Positions 8,469 through 14,652 of a stretch of DNA of 14,652 nt are shown one piece after another; position 1 is the stretch's first letter, and every line of letters begins with the position of its first letter. Origin of the DNA: Myxococcales bacterium (lineage in GTDB: Bacteria; Myxococcota_C; UBA6777). The notes under the pieces are model-generated. The model ran no database searches and had not been told where the DNA came from. It saw only the letters and a list, made by a program, of their open reading frames with translations. Location: the NCBI GenBank assembly GCA_027005175.1, contig JALTMC010000533.1, forward strand, positions 1 to 14,652, given 5' to 3'. A program made the translations under genes and the position numbers.

Positions 8469-9398
8469 CTATGCTTTACGGCGAATCTTGCGAAAGAGAG
8501 AGGCTAGGAGTATCAGAAGAAGTATTTCTGCAAGTTGTTGGAGTGAGAATTTTTGTGGGGCATCGTGAATTTGGCAGGACCAGCTTGGAGGGGGAGGCGG
8601 TAGAGGAGGGAGAGTCCTTTGTTGAGTTTTCTGCTTTGTAGCAGCATAGAGTGCTAGGATGGCATTGTAATCGTCCAAGTGGAGGCTCCGCTTACTCGTT
8701 TCTCCAGCAGGTTGAGATGCATACATTGTGGCGCTCATGTTTTGGGAATGAGCGAGTCCTAGGAAGTGACCGATTTCATGTGTTGCTGTATTTGCAAGAT
8801 CGATCTCTGGTAGGTATCGACTCTCTGAATCCTGGTGGTTTGAGTCATTTGAATCTTGGTGGTTTGAGTCATTTGAATCTTGGTGGTTTGAGTCATTTGA
8901 ATCCTGGTGGTTTGAGTGCAATCGGTAGTTTGGGCTTGAGCTATTTTGGACCTTGTTCATCCAGCGGTACAATTCGCCGTTAAAGACAATGTCCGCATCA
9001 ACAATGATGCCGCTTTTTTGTCGATATGTAACAAATGTTAAAGCGATGGTCCTGGGGTTATGAGGCCATTTCTTCTCTTCCCAAAAGATTAGATTTTCAT
9101 TGCGATTCGGGTTTTGGTTATCATAGCCAGCCTTTGAGTTTTGGGAGTAGCCATCAAATGTTAAGCGTACCTCTTCACCCAATGCTTTTTGCCATGCAGC
9201 GAAGCTCTTTTTTAAAACCATAATTGTTTGTTGCTTGTTTGTATCTTGGCTCATCGCTTCATGAATGCGATACTTTACCTCTTTTTTGTGCCATTTCACA
9301 TAGTTTCCTTCATCGACACTGCGAAGCTGATAGCCCCAAGCGCAAGGAAGCCAGCCTAGCCATCCCAACAACGTCCATTTCCATGAGAATTGAAACAT
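8469..9398 (-). CDS. Secreted matrixin-type zinc metalloprotease with C-terminal membrane anchor
   Basis: The 309-residue protein starts at an ATG with AGGAG six bases before it. Residues 1-22 form a signal peptide (hydrophobic WTLLGWLGWLPCAWG, probable cleavage AWG|YQ). The catalytic zinc motif is H207-E208-I-G-H211-F-L-G-L-A-H217 (HExxHxxGxxH), followed by a Met-turn at Met225 (SATMYA), as in matrixins (MEROPS M10) and other metzincins. An octapeptide SNHQDSND repeats 3.8 times at 162-191, just before the active-site helix. The C-terminus has a proline run (264-271), Cys275, a hydrophobic helix 286-302 and the basic tail RKIRRKA, a layout recalling MYXO-CTERM-type sorting signals, although the canonical motif is incomplete. 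No propeptide cysteine switch is evident. The protein is predicted to be exported and anchored and to cleave proteins outside the cytoplasm. Confidence 0.9.
   Translation of the reverse strand: MFQFSWKWTLLGWLGWLPCAWGYQLRSVDEGNYVKWHKKEVKYRIHEAMSQDTNKQQTIMVLKKSFAAWQKALGEEVRLTFDGYSQNSKAGYDNQNPNRNENLIFWEEKKWPHNPRTIALTFVTYRQKSGIIVDADIVFNGELYRWMNKVQNSSSPNYRLHSNHQDSNDSNHQDSNDSNHQDSNDSNHQDSESRYLPEIDLANTATHEIGHFLGLAHSQNMSATMYASQPAGETSKRSLHLDDYNAILALYAATKQKTQQRTLPPLPPPPPSWSCQIHDAPQKFSLQQLAEILLLILLASLFRKIRRKA
8827..8917. repeat. 24-bp tandem repeat, 3.8 copies, inside the protease gene
   Basis: Copies lie at 8827-8850, 8851-8874, 8875-8898 and a partial 8899-8917. They differ only at one C/T position. 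The period is a multiple of three, so each unit adds or removes eight residues (SNHQDSND) without a frameshift. Near identity at DNA level suggests recent slippage. Confidence 0.95.
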
Positions 9399-9644
9399 GG
9401 ATATCTCCTGCTTGTCTTTGACCTACCTTGATTGGTAGTGACTTTTCTTTCTGCCTCCTCTCTCCTGCAGATAGTGTGCCGTGGGTAGATGTATGTGTGA
9501 AATATTCTTGTTTTATGCATGAGTACGTTCTTTTCCTTTTCTGTCGGTTTCGAGTTTTTCCTGGGTCTTTTGTTGTATGGAGCTGTCCTTTCTGATTTCG
9601 AGTTCTTTCTTTTTTAGGAATAACGATTTAATCACTTGAACATT

Positions 9645-9659
9645 ACAAATCGCGTTTGT
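9645..9659. promoter_or_regulatory. 15-bp palindrome, candidate operator
   Basis: ACAAA-TCGCG-TTTGT is a perfect 5+5 inverted repeat (six pairs with a T-G wobble), midway between the divergent protease and TusA-operon starts. It could bind a dimeric regulator serving either gene. No regulator is encoded nearby, and chance is possible. Confidence 0.3.
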
Positions 9660-9679
9660 GAGCAGATCTGGTTTTTTCC

Positions 9680-9758
9680 CTGAGGTATTCGTTCCGGTCA
9701 GTATTCCAGGTTACACTCGGTGGGTCACTTGCATCCCACCTATCTCAGAAAATACCCC
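9680..9758 (+). ncRNA. Possible folded RNA or regulatory element (unassigned)
   Basis: GAGGTATT (9682-9689) can pair with AATACCCC (9751-9758) at seven of eight positions, closing over an inner perfect stem GGTGGG/CCCACC (9719-9724 with 9735-9740, 10-nt loop). CTGAG (9680-9684) and CTCAG (9744-9748) give an alternative closing stem. It matches no riboswitch consensus I could recall, including the c-di-GMP GEMM class. It lies upstream of the predicted promoter at 9764, so it may instead be a protein-binding region or nothing. Confidence 0.25.
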
Positions 9759-9763
9759 TGTGA

Positions 9764-9772
9764 TGTTATAGA
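9764..9772 (+). promoter_or_regulatory. Candidate extended -10 promoter of the TusA-DsrE-GGDEF operon
   Basis: TG-T-TATAGA fits the extended -10 pattern TGnTATAAT (TG plus five of six bases). No -35 is seen, which is usual for this class. Transcription would begin near 9779, leaving a leader of about 160 nt that includes the hairpin at 9873-9894. Confidence 0.3.
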
Positions 9773-9872
9773 CTGCCAACCTTGCTAGCTTCGATTCAGA
9801 CGGCTAATTTCGTTCTTTTGCTGAGTTGGTATGCCTCTTGCTATTCCCGTGACTATCATGGTGAGAGGGGTG

Positions 9873-9917
9873 GCTCCTGTTCCGAGGCAGGAGCATTCTT
9901 CTTTTTGGTCTTTTACG
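9873..9917 (+). terminator. Terminator-like hairpin (possible attenuator) in the leader of the TusA gene
   Basis: GCTCCTG (9873-9879) and CAGGAGC (9888-9894) form a perfect 7-bp stem with an 8-nt loop, followed at once by the T-rich tract ATTCTTCTTTTTGGTCTTTT. It ends about 20 nt before the start codon at 9938, in the sense direction of the operon, where a terminator would cut transcription before the first gene. An upstream TGCCTC (9832-9837) is exactly complementary to GAGGCA (9884-9889) in the loop and right arm, offering a competing antiterminator pairing. Confidence 0.5.
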
Positions 9918-9937
9918 AAAAAGTGAGGACAAAAATA

Positions 9938-10177
9938 ATGTCTGTACCTATTGAACTTTGCTGTATTGGAATGAAGTGCCCTCGTCCAATTATTGAAATC
10001 GCGAAAGCTGCGCGGAGGTATCCTCCTGGTACGATATTACGGGTGACATCGAATGACCTCGCTTTCGGAAGCGATGTTCGGGCTTGGTGTGAAACGACGA
10101 AAGGCATACTCTTAGAATTGCTTCAGGAGCAAAATTTTTTTACAGCAACGATTCAGCTAGCTGGCTTGGGTGATTGA
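9938..10177 (+). CDS. TusA/SirA-family sulfur carrier protein
   Basis: The 79-residue protein has the length and signature of TusA-family sulfur carriers: GMKCPRPIIEIAKAAR contains the CPxP motif with Cys14, the residue that carries a persulfide. The middle (PGTILRVTSNDLAFGSDVRAWCETT) matches the family's central strand and D-x-x-x-W segment. The start at 9938 fits the family N-terminus (MSVPIELCCIG) and follows GTGAGGAC at about 7-9 nt; an earlier in-frame ATG at 9782 would add 52 unlikely residues. It acts in the cytoplasm, passing sulfur between transferases and acceptors. The next gene encodes a DsrE-like protein, the usual partner of TusA in sulfur relay. There are no other sulfur-oxidation or tRNA-thiolation genes in the window, so the acceptor is unknown. 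I avoid the symbol tusA because members of the family have different acceptors. Confidence 0.88.
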   Translation: MSVPIELCCIGMKCPRPIIEIAKAARRYPPGTILRVTSNDLAFGSDVRAWCETTKGILLELLQEQNFFTATIQLAGLGD

Positions 10178-10180
10178 TGG

Positions 10181-10196
10181 ATTTCTTGCGAGAAAT
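10181..10196 (+). other. Small stem-loop just after the TusA stop codon
   Basis: ATTTCT-TGCG-AGAAAT is a perfect 6-bp stem with a tetraloop, three bases after the stop at 10175-10177. There is no T-run, so it is more likely an mRNA-processing or stability element between the first two genes than a terminator. It is short enough to be chance. Confidence 0.35.
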
Positions 10197-10266
10197 GCTG
10201 AGAAAACTTCGGGTGTGCAGGAAGAAGGCGTTCACTGCATTATCATAAACAGGAGAAGGGAAAGGT

Positions 10267-10641
10267 ATGAGTAAATCAGATCTCATGATTGTATTGACAA
10301 CGGGAAAACAAGATCGTGGAACACGTGCAACCCTGGCTTTGTCTTGGGGGTGTACTGCACTTGCAATGGGTCAGAAGGTTACTCTTTTTCTCACGATGGA
10401 TGGGGCGGTTTGGGCTATGCGTGGCTCTACGACAGGTGTTAAAGTGCTAGGATTTGAACCATTGGAGGACTATCTCGAACAATTTGTCTTGTTGGGCGGA
10501 ACTCTTCTTTTGTGTGCACCATGTGCTGAATACTATTGTTCTTTCGATGTAGAGGGTTCTGTGGAACCCGGCGTTGAGCTGGTTGGGCTGGCTACCGTTG
10601 TATCTCAGATTAAAGACAATGGGAAAGTCGTTACTTTTTAA
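10267..10641 (+). CDS. DsrE-family protein (sulfur-relay / peroxiredoxin-like fold)
   Basis: The 124-residue protein has the DsrE/DsrF/TusD-like layout: a beta strand with MIVLTTGKQDRGTRATLALSWG, a GQKVTLFLTMDGAVWAM segment and a C-terminal strand with cysteines. Cys83 and Cys86 form a CxxC (LLCAPC), with Cys91 five residues on; the family's reactive Cys sits in this region. It is probably a sulfur-transfer or redox partner of the TusA-like protein encoded 89 nt upstream. The ribosome site is strong (AGGAGAAGGGAAAGG before ATG). The diguanylate cyclase starts 25 nt downstream, so all three are likely co-transcribed. Whether it is a true sulfurtransferase or a related oxidoreductase cannot be decided from sequence alone. 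Confidence 0.85.
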   Translation: MSKSDLMIVLTTGKQDRGTRATLALSWGCTALAMGQKVTLFLTMDGAVWAMRGSTTGVKVLGFEPLEDYLEQFVLLGGTLLLCAPCAEYYCSFDVEGSVEPGVELVGLATVVSQIKDNGKVVTF

Positions 10642-10666
10642 GCTTAAATAGAAAGGGAGGCTGGCT

Positions 10667-11710
10667 GTGAAGTCCATTAATCTACATGACAAAAGTTGGA
10701 GAAGAAGGGAAGTGATGTTGCAGGAACGCACTATGAGCTTTCAGGAGATCTTGCAAAAGGCTGAGAACACACGTAGCCAGCTCTCCGAATGGGTTGAGGA
10801 GCTTGAGAAGAAGATTCATTGTTTGAGCGAGGAACAAAGCGATTGGGAGGAGCGTCAATCGATATTGGAGGAGAGGAATCAATCTCTTGCAAGAATGAAT
10901 ATGGAGTTAGCTCGCGCCAATTCTCTGGCAGCGGAGTGGATGGCTGTTGTTGAACTGAAAGAAGAAGAAATAAGGAAGCTGAATCACTCACTTTCTTATG
11001 CGAATGTACGCTCTGCAACATTGGTCGCAGAGCGTGAAATTCAAATGGAAGAGCTTAATAAACTCAATGAACTTCTTTTTTCAGAGATCTTGGAGAGAAA
11101 AAAAGCAGAGGAAGAGAATCGAGAGTTAAATGAGCGTCTGCGTGAGGCTAACGCTGAGCTTGAGCAATTAGCAACCCTGGATACATTGACAGAGCTTTTG
11201 AATCGTCGAGGTTTATTTCAGCGTTTGGAGAAGCTTCAACTCGATGGTACCTCTTCACCGTTAGGTGTCATTTTTGCGGACTTTGACGATTTCAAAAGGA
11301 TCAATGAGGTGTATGGACATGCTGGGGGAGATCTTATGCTTCAGGAGGTTTCTCAAAGGTTAAAAAGTGTTTTTCGAAGTACAGACTCTCTGAGTCGGAT
11401 CGGTGGAGATGAATTCCTTGCTGTGTTACCAAAAGTGAGTTTGTCTGCTCTTACTTCGGTTGCGGAGCGATGTCGAGAGCTTACTTGTACTGAGCCCGTG
11501 CTGATTCAAGGTCAACCTGTTCATGTGACACTCAGCTTGGCTGCTGCCATTCTTCCTCCAGGTGTATCCTCATTAGAGGATATTCTAGCATTTACCAAGC
11601 AAGCTTTGAAACATAGTAAAAAACAGGGGAAAAATCAGGTGACAGTTGTGCGTCAGAAGGAGCTTGCCAGCGGTGTTTTCGATAGCATCAGCTCTGGCTT
11701 TGAAGCGTGA
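10667..11710 (+). CDS. Diguanylate cyclase with long N-terminal coiled coil (GGDEF)
   Basis: The 347-residue protein has no signal peptide or membrane segment. Residues about 20-168 are a long coiled coil containing two diverged copies of a 28-residue unit (82-109 and 110-137; shared pattern AN, then A, E, L/I and LN). The GGDEF domain (about 170-330) has DTLTELLNRRG from 172, DFDDFKRIN from 205 and an intact GGDEF at 246-250, with an RxxD inhibitory site (RSTD, 237-240) five residues before. It should make c-di-GMP and be product-inhibited. The start is GTG at 10667, chosen because GGAGG lies six to seven bases before it; an ATG at codon 17 is the alternative. It is the third gene of the TusA-DsrE operon, with no separate promoter in the 25-nt gap, so its input may come from those proteins through the coiled coil (inference). 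Confidence 0.93.
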   Translation: MKSINLHDKSWRRREVMLQERTMSFQEILQKAENTRSQLSEWVEELEKKIHCLSEEQSDWEERQSILEERNQSLARMNMELARANSLAAEWMAVVELKEEEIRKLNHSLSYANVRSATLVAEREIQMEELNKLNELLFSEILERKKAEEENRELNERLREANAELEQLATLDTLTELLNRRGLFQRLEKLQLDGTSSPLGVIFADFDDFKRINEVYGHAGGDLMLQEVSQRLKSVFRSTDSLSRIGGDEFLAVLPKVSLSALTSVAERCRELTCTEPVLIQGQPVHVTLSLAAAILPPGVSSLEDILAFTKQALKHSKKQGKNQVTVVRQKELASGVFDSISSGFEA

Positions 11711-11756
11711 ATTTTCCAATAAATGAGGAGGAGAATGGGGCTCTTTTCCTGATGAT

Positions 11757-14652
11757 TTATGAGTATTCCGTTGGGCTCAAATGTTCAGGTTCGTGTTCTG
11801 AATGTTTCATGTTCTCGGCCGTATTGTTGTGAATCCAGGGGGCGTGGGTATGGTCCTCTGGGGGAAGGGGGTTGTAGGACATGGGTTTGATGGTGCCGTG
11901 GTTTCCATTTCCATATTGGTAGCGGAGAAGGGTCTCACCTTCAGCAAAGATGACATCCGAGAGATATTGGAAAGAGCATTGGGGAAGCAGGCCTGCGTAG
12001 ACCAGCTGCGCCATCCTCATCTCGCCCAGGATTTGCATCTCTTGTAACTTGCTTTGGATGGTTTGAATGATAGACTGATATGGCAGACTTGTCTCTAGGG
12101 GGGTTTCGTCCGCAGGTTTGTTGATATTGCGGTGAAGGAGCGCAAGCCTTCGGCTTATCCGTTGGAATCGGTAATCGATAGTCTCCTGCTCTTCACGCGA
12201 AGACATGGGCAGTAGCTGCCCCAATTGTTGTAATAATTGTTCGAGTTCGAAGAGGTTCTTTTGGCGGTATCGCAAGAGGTTCCTATGTTCGTTTTCAGGG
12301 ACCCATAACTCCCAAGAACGAGAAGCTTGCCACAGTAGGTCAAGAAGCCATCGTGCGATCCATATTTCCAGGCGTTGGAATTCACGGGGCTTTGAGCCTG
12401 TCCATTGGAGCGAGCCACTTCTTAACAAAGGGGCACTTTTGTGTTGATGAGCGGTGCCTTCCACAAAATTAATCCGTGGATTGGCACCCTCAAATTTGAC
12501 TTGAATGGCAACTTCAACGGGATTGTGCCCTGAGCCGGGAATCTGTATATCCTGATACCAACGGAGTTTGGCTTCTTCAGACAGTGACGGTTCAAGCTGC
12601 ATCAAAATGGTTTCCAGACGTTCTAAGCACTTGTCTTGGGTTGAGAACTCCACCATCTGCCGACTTAAGGCGTGGCTGAGGGGCTGGTCATAGGCTTGGA
12701 TGTACAGATCGGCCCAAAACGCAACGTTGGGAGTGTCGAGAGATTGTTCCGTAAGCCACTGGTATGTGAGCGCGCGGGCTTCTGGAGAATGCCAGCGAAG
12801 ATTGAGCCACTCTGCATATTCCATCTGGAAAGGGAGGTTGGTTTTGAGACCCGCGAGCAGATAACCCAGCAGCTCTTGGTACAGGTATCTCTGATTTTCC
12901 CACATATACTGGCGGTGCTGGGATAGTTCGTGCTCAACCCCCCAATTTTTCCGGTACTCTCGTAAGATGTGATGTTCCTGTGTACGATACAATTGGACAG
13001 GAGCATCATAGATCTCCTCCTTCGCCAATACGAGTTGCTCTATCTCCTGACGGGTATGATGGATCTCTTGGTAGAAGTGAGCGAGTGGCGTAGGCAAACG
13101 AAGTAAAGCTTCCATTCGTTCCCACGTTGATGATACGAGCGAGCTGCTTGACTCTTGCACAAAGGATGGCGCGATCCACCCCGTCGAAGAGTAGGCTTGA
13201 TTTAACTCTTGGTATGCATGAGGATTTAACAGCTGCAAGATCCGCAGCAAGTCGTCCTGATGCTCACTGTAACGCGCGACATCAATGATGGGGGCACTGC
13301 TCAAGTTTTGTTTGATGAGATAGACAATTAACTCCTCCAGATCCTGGAGTGTTGTTTTGAGTTCTGCCAGAACTGGAGGTGGTGTACCGATCTCGTCGGG
13401 GGGTTCTAAGGGAGGGCGCGATAAGCGCAAGAGTCGATTAAGTACACGCAGCACGAAAGAAAAGTTGGGGGTTTTATGGGGAGCGAGCATCTCTCGACGT
13501 TCTGGAATGACTTGATCGTAGAGAATCGAACCCAGCACATCGATCGCGTCTTTGAATAAGAATGCGAGGACTTCGGCAGGCTTTGTCATATCCTCTGGAT
13601 CGACAACATGTCCTTCCCCTAGCCATAGATGGGTTACACGTTCTAGCTCGCGAGCCTCTTCTGTAAACCAGCGCTCTGTTGATAAAGAGTGTTGTGTACT
13701 GGTGATCAACTCGACAAGACCTTCACACATATGATGGCGAGTGTAAGTATCCGTGCGGCCCCAAACATGGACCTTTTGGTAGACGTGGCTGAGTGCATCA
13801 TTCTCTTTGCGGCGGAGTAATTCGATCCAGTGACCCAATCGAGAGGAGCGTTCTATTTTTGAGGGACTCATCTCTTCATTTTCTTGGCGTGCCCGGTAGT
13901 TCAGGAGGTGGCGCCAGGAGGCAAACGCAAGCCAAGGAAAAAAACAGAGGTAGGCGATACCCGATATGACGAAAAACTGAGGCCAAGTTGACACATCAAA
14001 CAAGACAAGCAGGAGCAAAACAGCGGGAGCTGTGAGCGCACTGAGCCAGGCAAACAACCGCTTGGGTGTCATCTTGTAATCATCGATGGTTTTCTTAAAC
14101 CATCGATGGTTGATCTCATCGATAATCACCAAAGCGAGCACAGGAAGCACGGCACAAAGTAGCATGTATCCTGTCTGAAGTAATACCGTAACGGCCTGTT
14201 CGCGTGTGTTAAAAGAGACAGCGAGTAACACCAGAGGAGTGAGAGGAATAAAGAAGAGCAGGTGAACATAAAGGGCTCTTGTGATCGAGTTGAGTGTTCG
14301 CTGTATGGCCTCTTCTATATTTTTGACGCGCTCACGTAACCACTGAAAAAGACCAAGTTGCAGAGAGGGAAGAACATAACGTGCGCTCATCATTCGACTG
14401 CGAACCGGGTGGATTCGGTAGGTCAAAGCTGCAATCACCCAGCTTCGGTATTCGATGTGGTAGAACTGTTGTAGAAAGGCCAGCCGGACTTGTCGAGAGT
14501 TCTGCCAGCTTGGTTTGGCTTCCGCTTCTTCCTCTTCTTGTGGAAGCATCCGTTCACCACCAAACCAATAGAGGATGGGGTACATAATGACAGTGGCCAG
14601 GCAGATATACCAAAGAAGCCGTAAGCTTGCGTGCTCTACATCGCGAACACTG
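11757..14652 (-). CDS. Large multi-pass membrane protein of unknown function, 5' end outside window
   Basis: The frame has an ATG at 14585 (942 codons from there), but it stays open with good protein character to the right edge. Those extra 22 codons complete a membrane helix (LRLLWYICLATVIMYPILYWF), so the true start is beyond the window. Counting from Met at 14585, further hydrophobic segments lie at about 105-124, 131-155, 178-198 and 202-224. The remaining 700 residues are soluble, mostly helical, charged and Trp/Leu/Gln-rich, with a likely beta-rich insert near 695-745 (EVAIQVKFEGANPRINFVEG) and a His/Glu-rich tail. I recognise no catalytic motif and no family. Five helices followed by a large helical domain suit a membrane-anchored scaffold or secretion component, but that is only a guess. 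It converges on the GGDEF gene with a 46-bp gap. Confidence 0.8.
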   Translation of the reverse strand, partial: SVRDVEHASLRLLWYICLATVIMYPILYWFGGERMLPQEEEEAEAKPSWQNSRQVRLAFLQQFYHIEYRSWVIAALTYRIHPVRSRMMSARYVLPSLQLGLFQWLRERVKNIEEAIQRTLNSITRALYVHLLFFIPLTPLVLLAVSFNTREQAVTVLLQTGYMLLCAVLPVLALVIIDEINHRWFKKTIDDYKMTPKRLFAWLSALTAPAVLLLLVLFDVSTWPQFFVISGIAYLCFFPWLAFASWRHLLNYRARQENEEMSPSKIERSSRLGHWIELLRRKENDALSHVYQKVHVWGRTDTYTRHHMCEGLVELITSTQHSLSTERWFTEEARELERVTHLWLGEGHVVDPEDMTKPAEVLAFLFKDAIDVLGSILYDQVIPERREMLAPHKTPNFSFVLRVLNRLLRLSRPPLEPPDEIGTPPPVLAELKTTLQDLEELIVYLIKQNLSSAPIIDVARYSEHQDDLLRILQLLNPHAYQELNQAYSSTGWIAPSFVQESSSSLVSSTWERMEALLRLPTPLAHFYQEIHHTRQEIEQLVLAKEEIYDAPVQLYRTQEHHILREYRKNWGVEHELSQHRQYMWENQRYLYQELLGYLLAGLKTNLPFQMEYAEWLNLRWHSPEARALTYQWLTEQSLDTPNVAFWADLYIQAYDQPLSHALSRQMVEFSTQDKCLERLETILMQLEPSLSEEAKLRWYQDIQIPGSGHNPVEVAIQVKFEGANPRINFVEGTAHQHKSAPLLRSGSLQWTGSKPREFQRLEIWIARWLLDLLWQASRSWELWVPENEHRNLLRYRQKNLFELEQLLQQLGQLLPMSSREEQETIDYRFQRISRRLALLHRNINKPADETPLETSLPYQSIIQTIQSKLQEMQILGEMRMAQLVYAGLLPQCSFQYLSDVIFAEGETLLRYQYGNGNHGTIKPMSYNPLPPEDHTHAPWIHNNTAENMKHSEHEPEHLSPTEYS
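14077..14112. repeat. Long perfect hairpin inside the membrane-protein gene
   Basis: CATCGATGGTTT (14081-14092) and AAACCATCGATG (14097-14108) form a perfect 12-bp inverted repeat with a 4-nt loop. Four more pairs (two A-T, two wobble) extend it to 14077-14112. It encodes the residues around INHRWFKKTIDDY just after the third membrane helix. This is much stronger than expected by chance inside a coding region. Confidence 0.85.

Larger units (their letters stand above)
9399..9937. other. Structured divergent intergenic region between protease and sulfur-relay/cyclase operon
   Basis: This is the longest non-coding stretch (539 bp). It holds the protease leader, with a small stem CTACC-TTGATT-GGTAG at 9423-9438 and a purine-rich minus-strand stretch at 9442-9470. 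It also has a TTTCGAGTT direct repeat (near 9548 and 9596), a palindrome at 9645-9659, a possible folded element at 9680-9758, an extended -10 promoter near 9764, and a terminator-like hairpin at 9873-9894. An open frame from 9782 runs in phase into the TusA gene, but its peptide is unlike the family and it spans the hairpin, so I treat it as leader. Confidence 0.6.

Noticed and set aside
9660-9900. c-di-GMP (GEMM) or other known riboswitch before the TusA operon
   Set aside because: The conserved GEMM core (such as the CGCAAAGCC-type segment) and other familiar riboswitch cores are absent.
9782-9937. N-terminal extension of the TusA protein from an ATG at 9782
   Set aside because: TusA family proteins begin near the ATG at 9938, which has a ribosome site; the extension spans the terminator-like hairpin and has no family character.
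11711-11756. Terminator between the convergent GGDEF and membrane-protein genes
   Set aside because: The best stem (AGGAG with CTCTT around 11729-11745) includes a wobble, is short, and is followed by only a few T residues.

Overview
The window reads as chromosome from a Gram-negative, probably myxobacteria-like bacterium (Myxococcota, Bradymonadota or a relative). The grounds are a lipoprotein with PKD/Ig-like repeats, an FHA-GGDEF protein, a secreted matrixin-type protease with a membrane-plus-basic C-terminal tail, and many multidomain histidine kinases. Base composition is moderate (a little under half G+C by eye). The taxonomic guess rests on gene style, not on a marker gene. No rRNA, tRNA, CRISPR array, transposase or phage gene was seen.

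Layout. Positions 1-1024 (-) hold the 5' part of a lipoprotein gene that runs off the left edge. Positions 1501-5536 (-) hold a two-gene signalling operon: a REC-HD-GYP c-di-GMP phosphodiesterase whose end overlaps by 44 nt a large hybrid histidine kinase (REC-GAF-HisKA-HATPase-REC-HPt-like). Across a divergent promoter region lies a PAS histidine kinase (5840-7018, +). It converges on an FHA-GGEEF diguanylate cyclase (7320-8261, -), with a pair of hairpin-forming repeats between them. Upstream of the cyclase is a secreted zinc metalloprotease (8469-9398, -) carrying a 24-bp in-frame tandem repeat beside its active site. Divergent from it, after a 539-bp structured intergenic region, is a three-gene (+) cluster: a TusA-like sulfur carrier, a DsrE-like protein and a coiled-coil GGDEF diguanylate cyclase (9938-11710). 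A large membrane protein of unknown function (11757-14652, -) runs off the right edge.

How they may work together. Two predicted c-di-GMP synthases and one predicted hydrolase lie within about 7 kb, beside two histidine kinases, so the region looks like a local c-di-GMP control island. The kinase coupled to the phosphodiesterase is the natural candidate to phosphorylate its receiver domain. The least expected association is a sulfur-relay pair (TusA + DsrE) placed directly before a diguanylate cyclase and behind a leader with a terminator-like hairpin. That suggests sulfur or redox state feeding into c-di-GMP. This is inference from gene order and needs comparative genomics.
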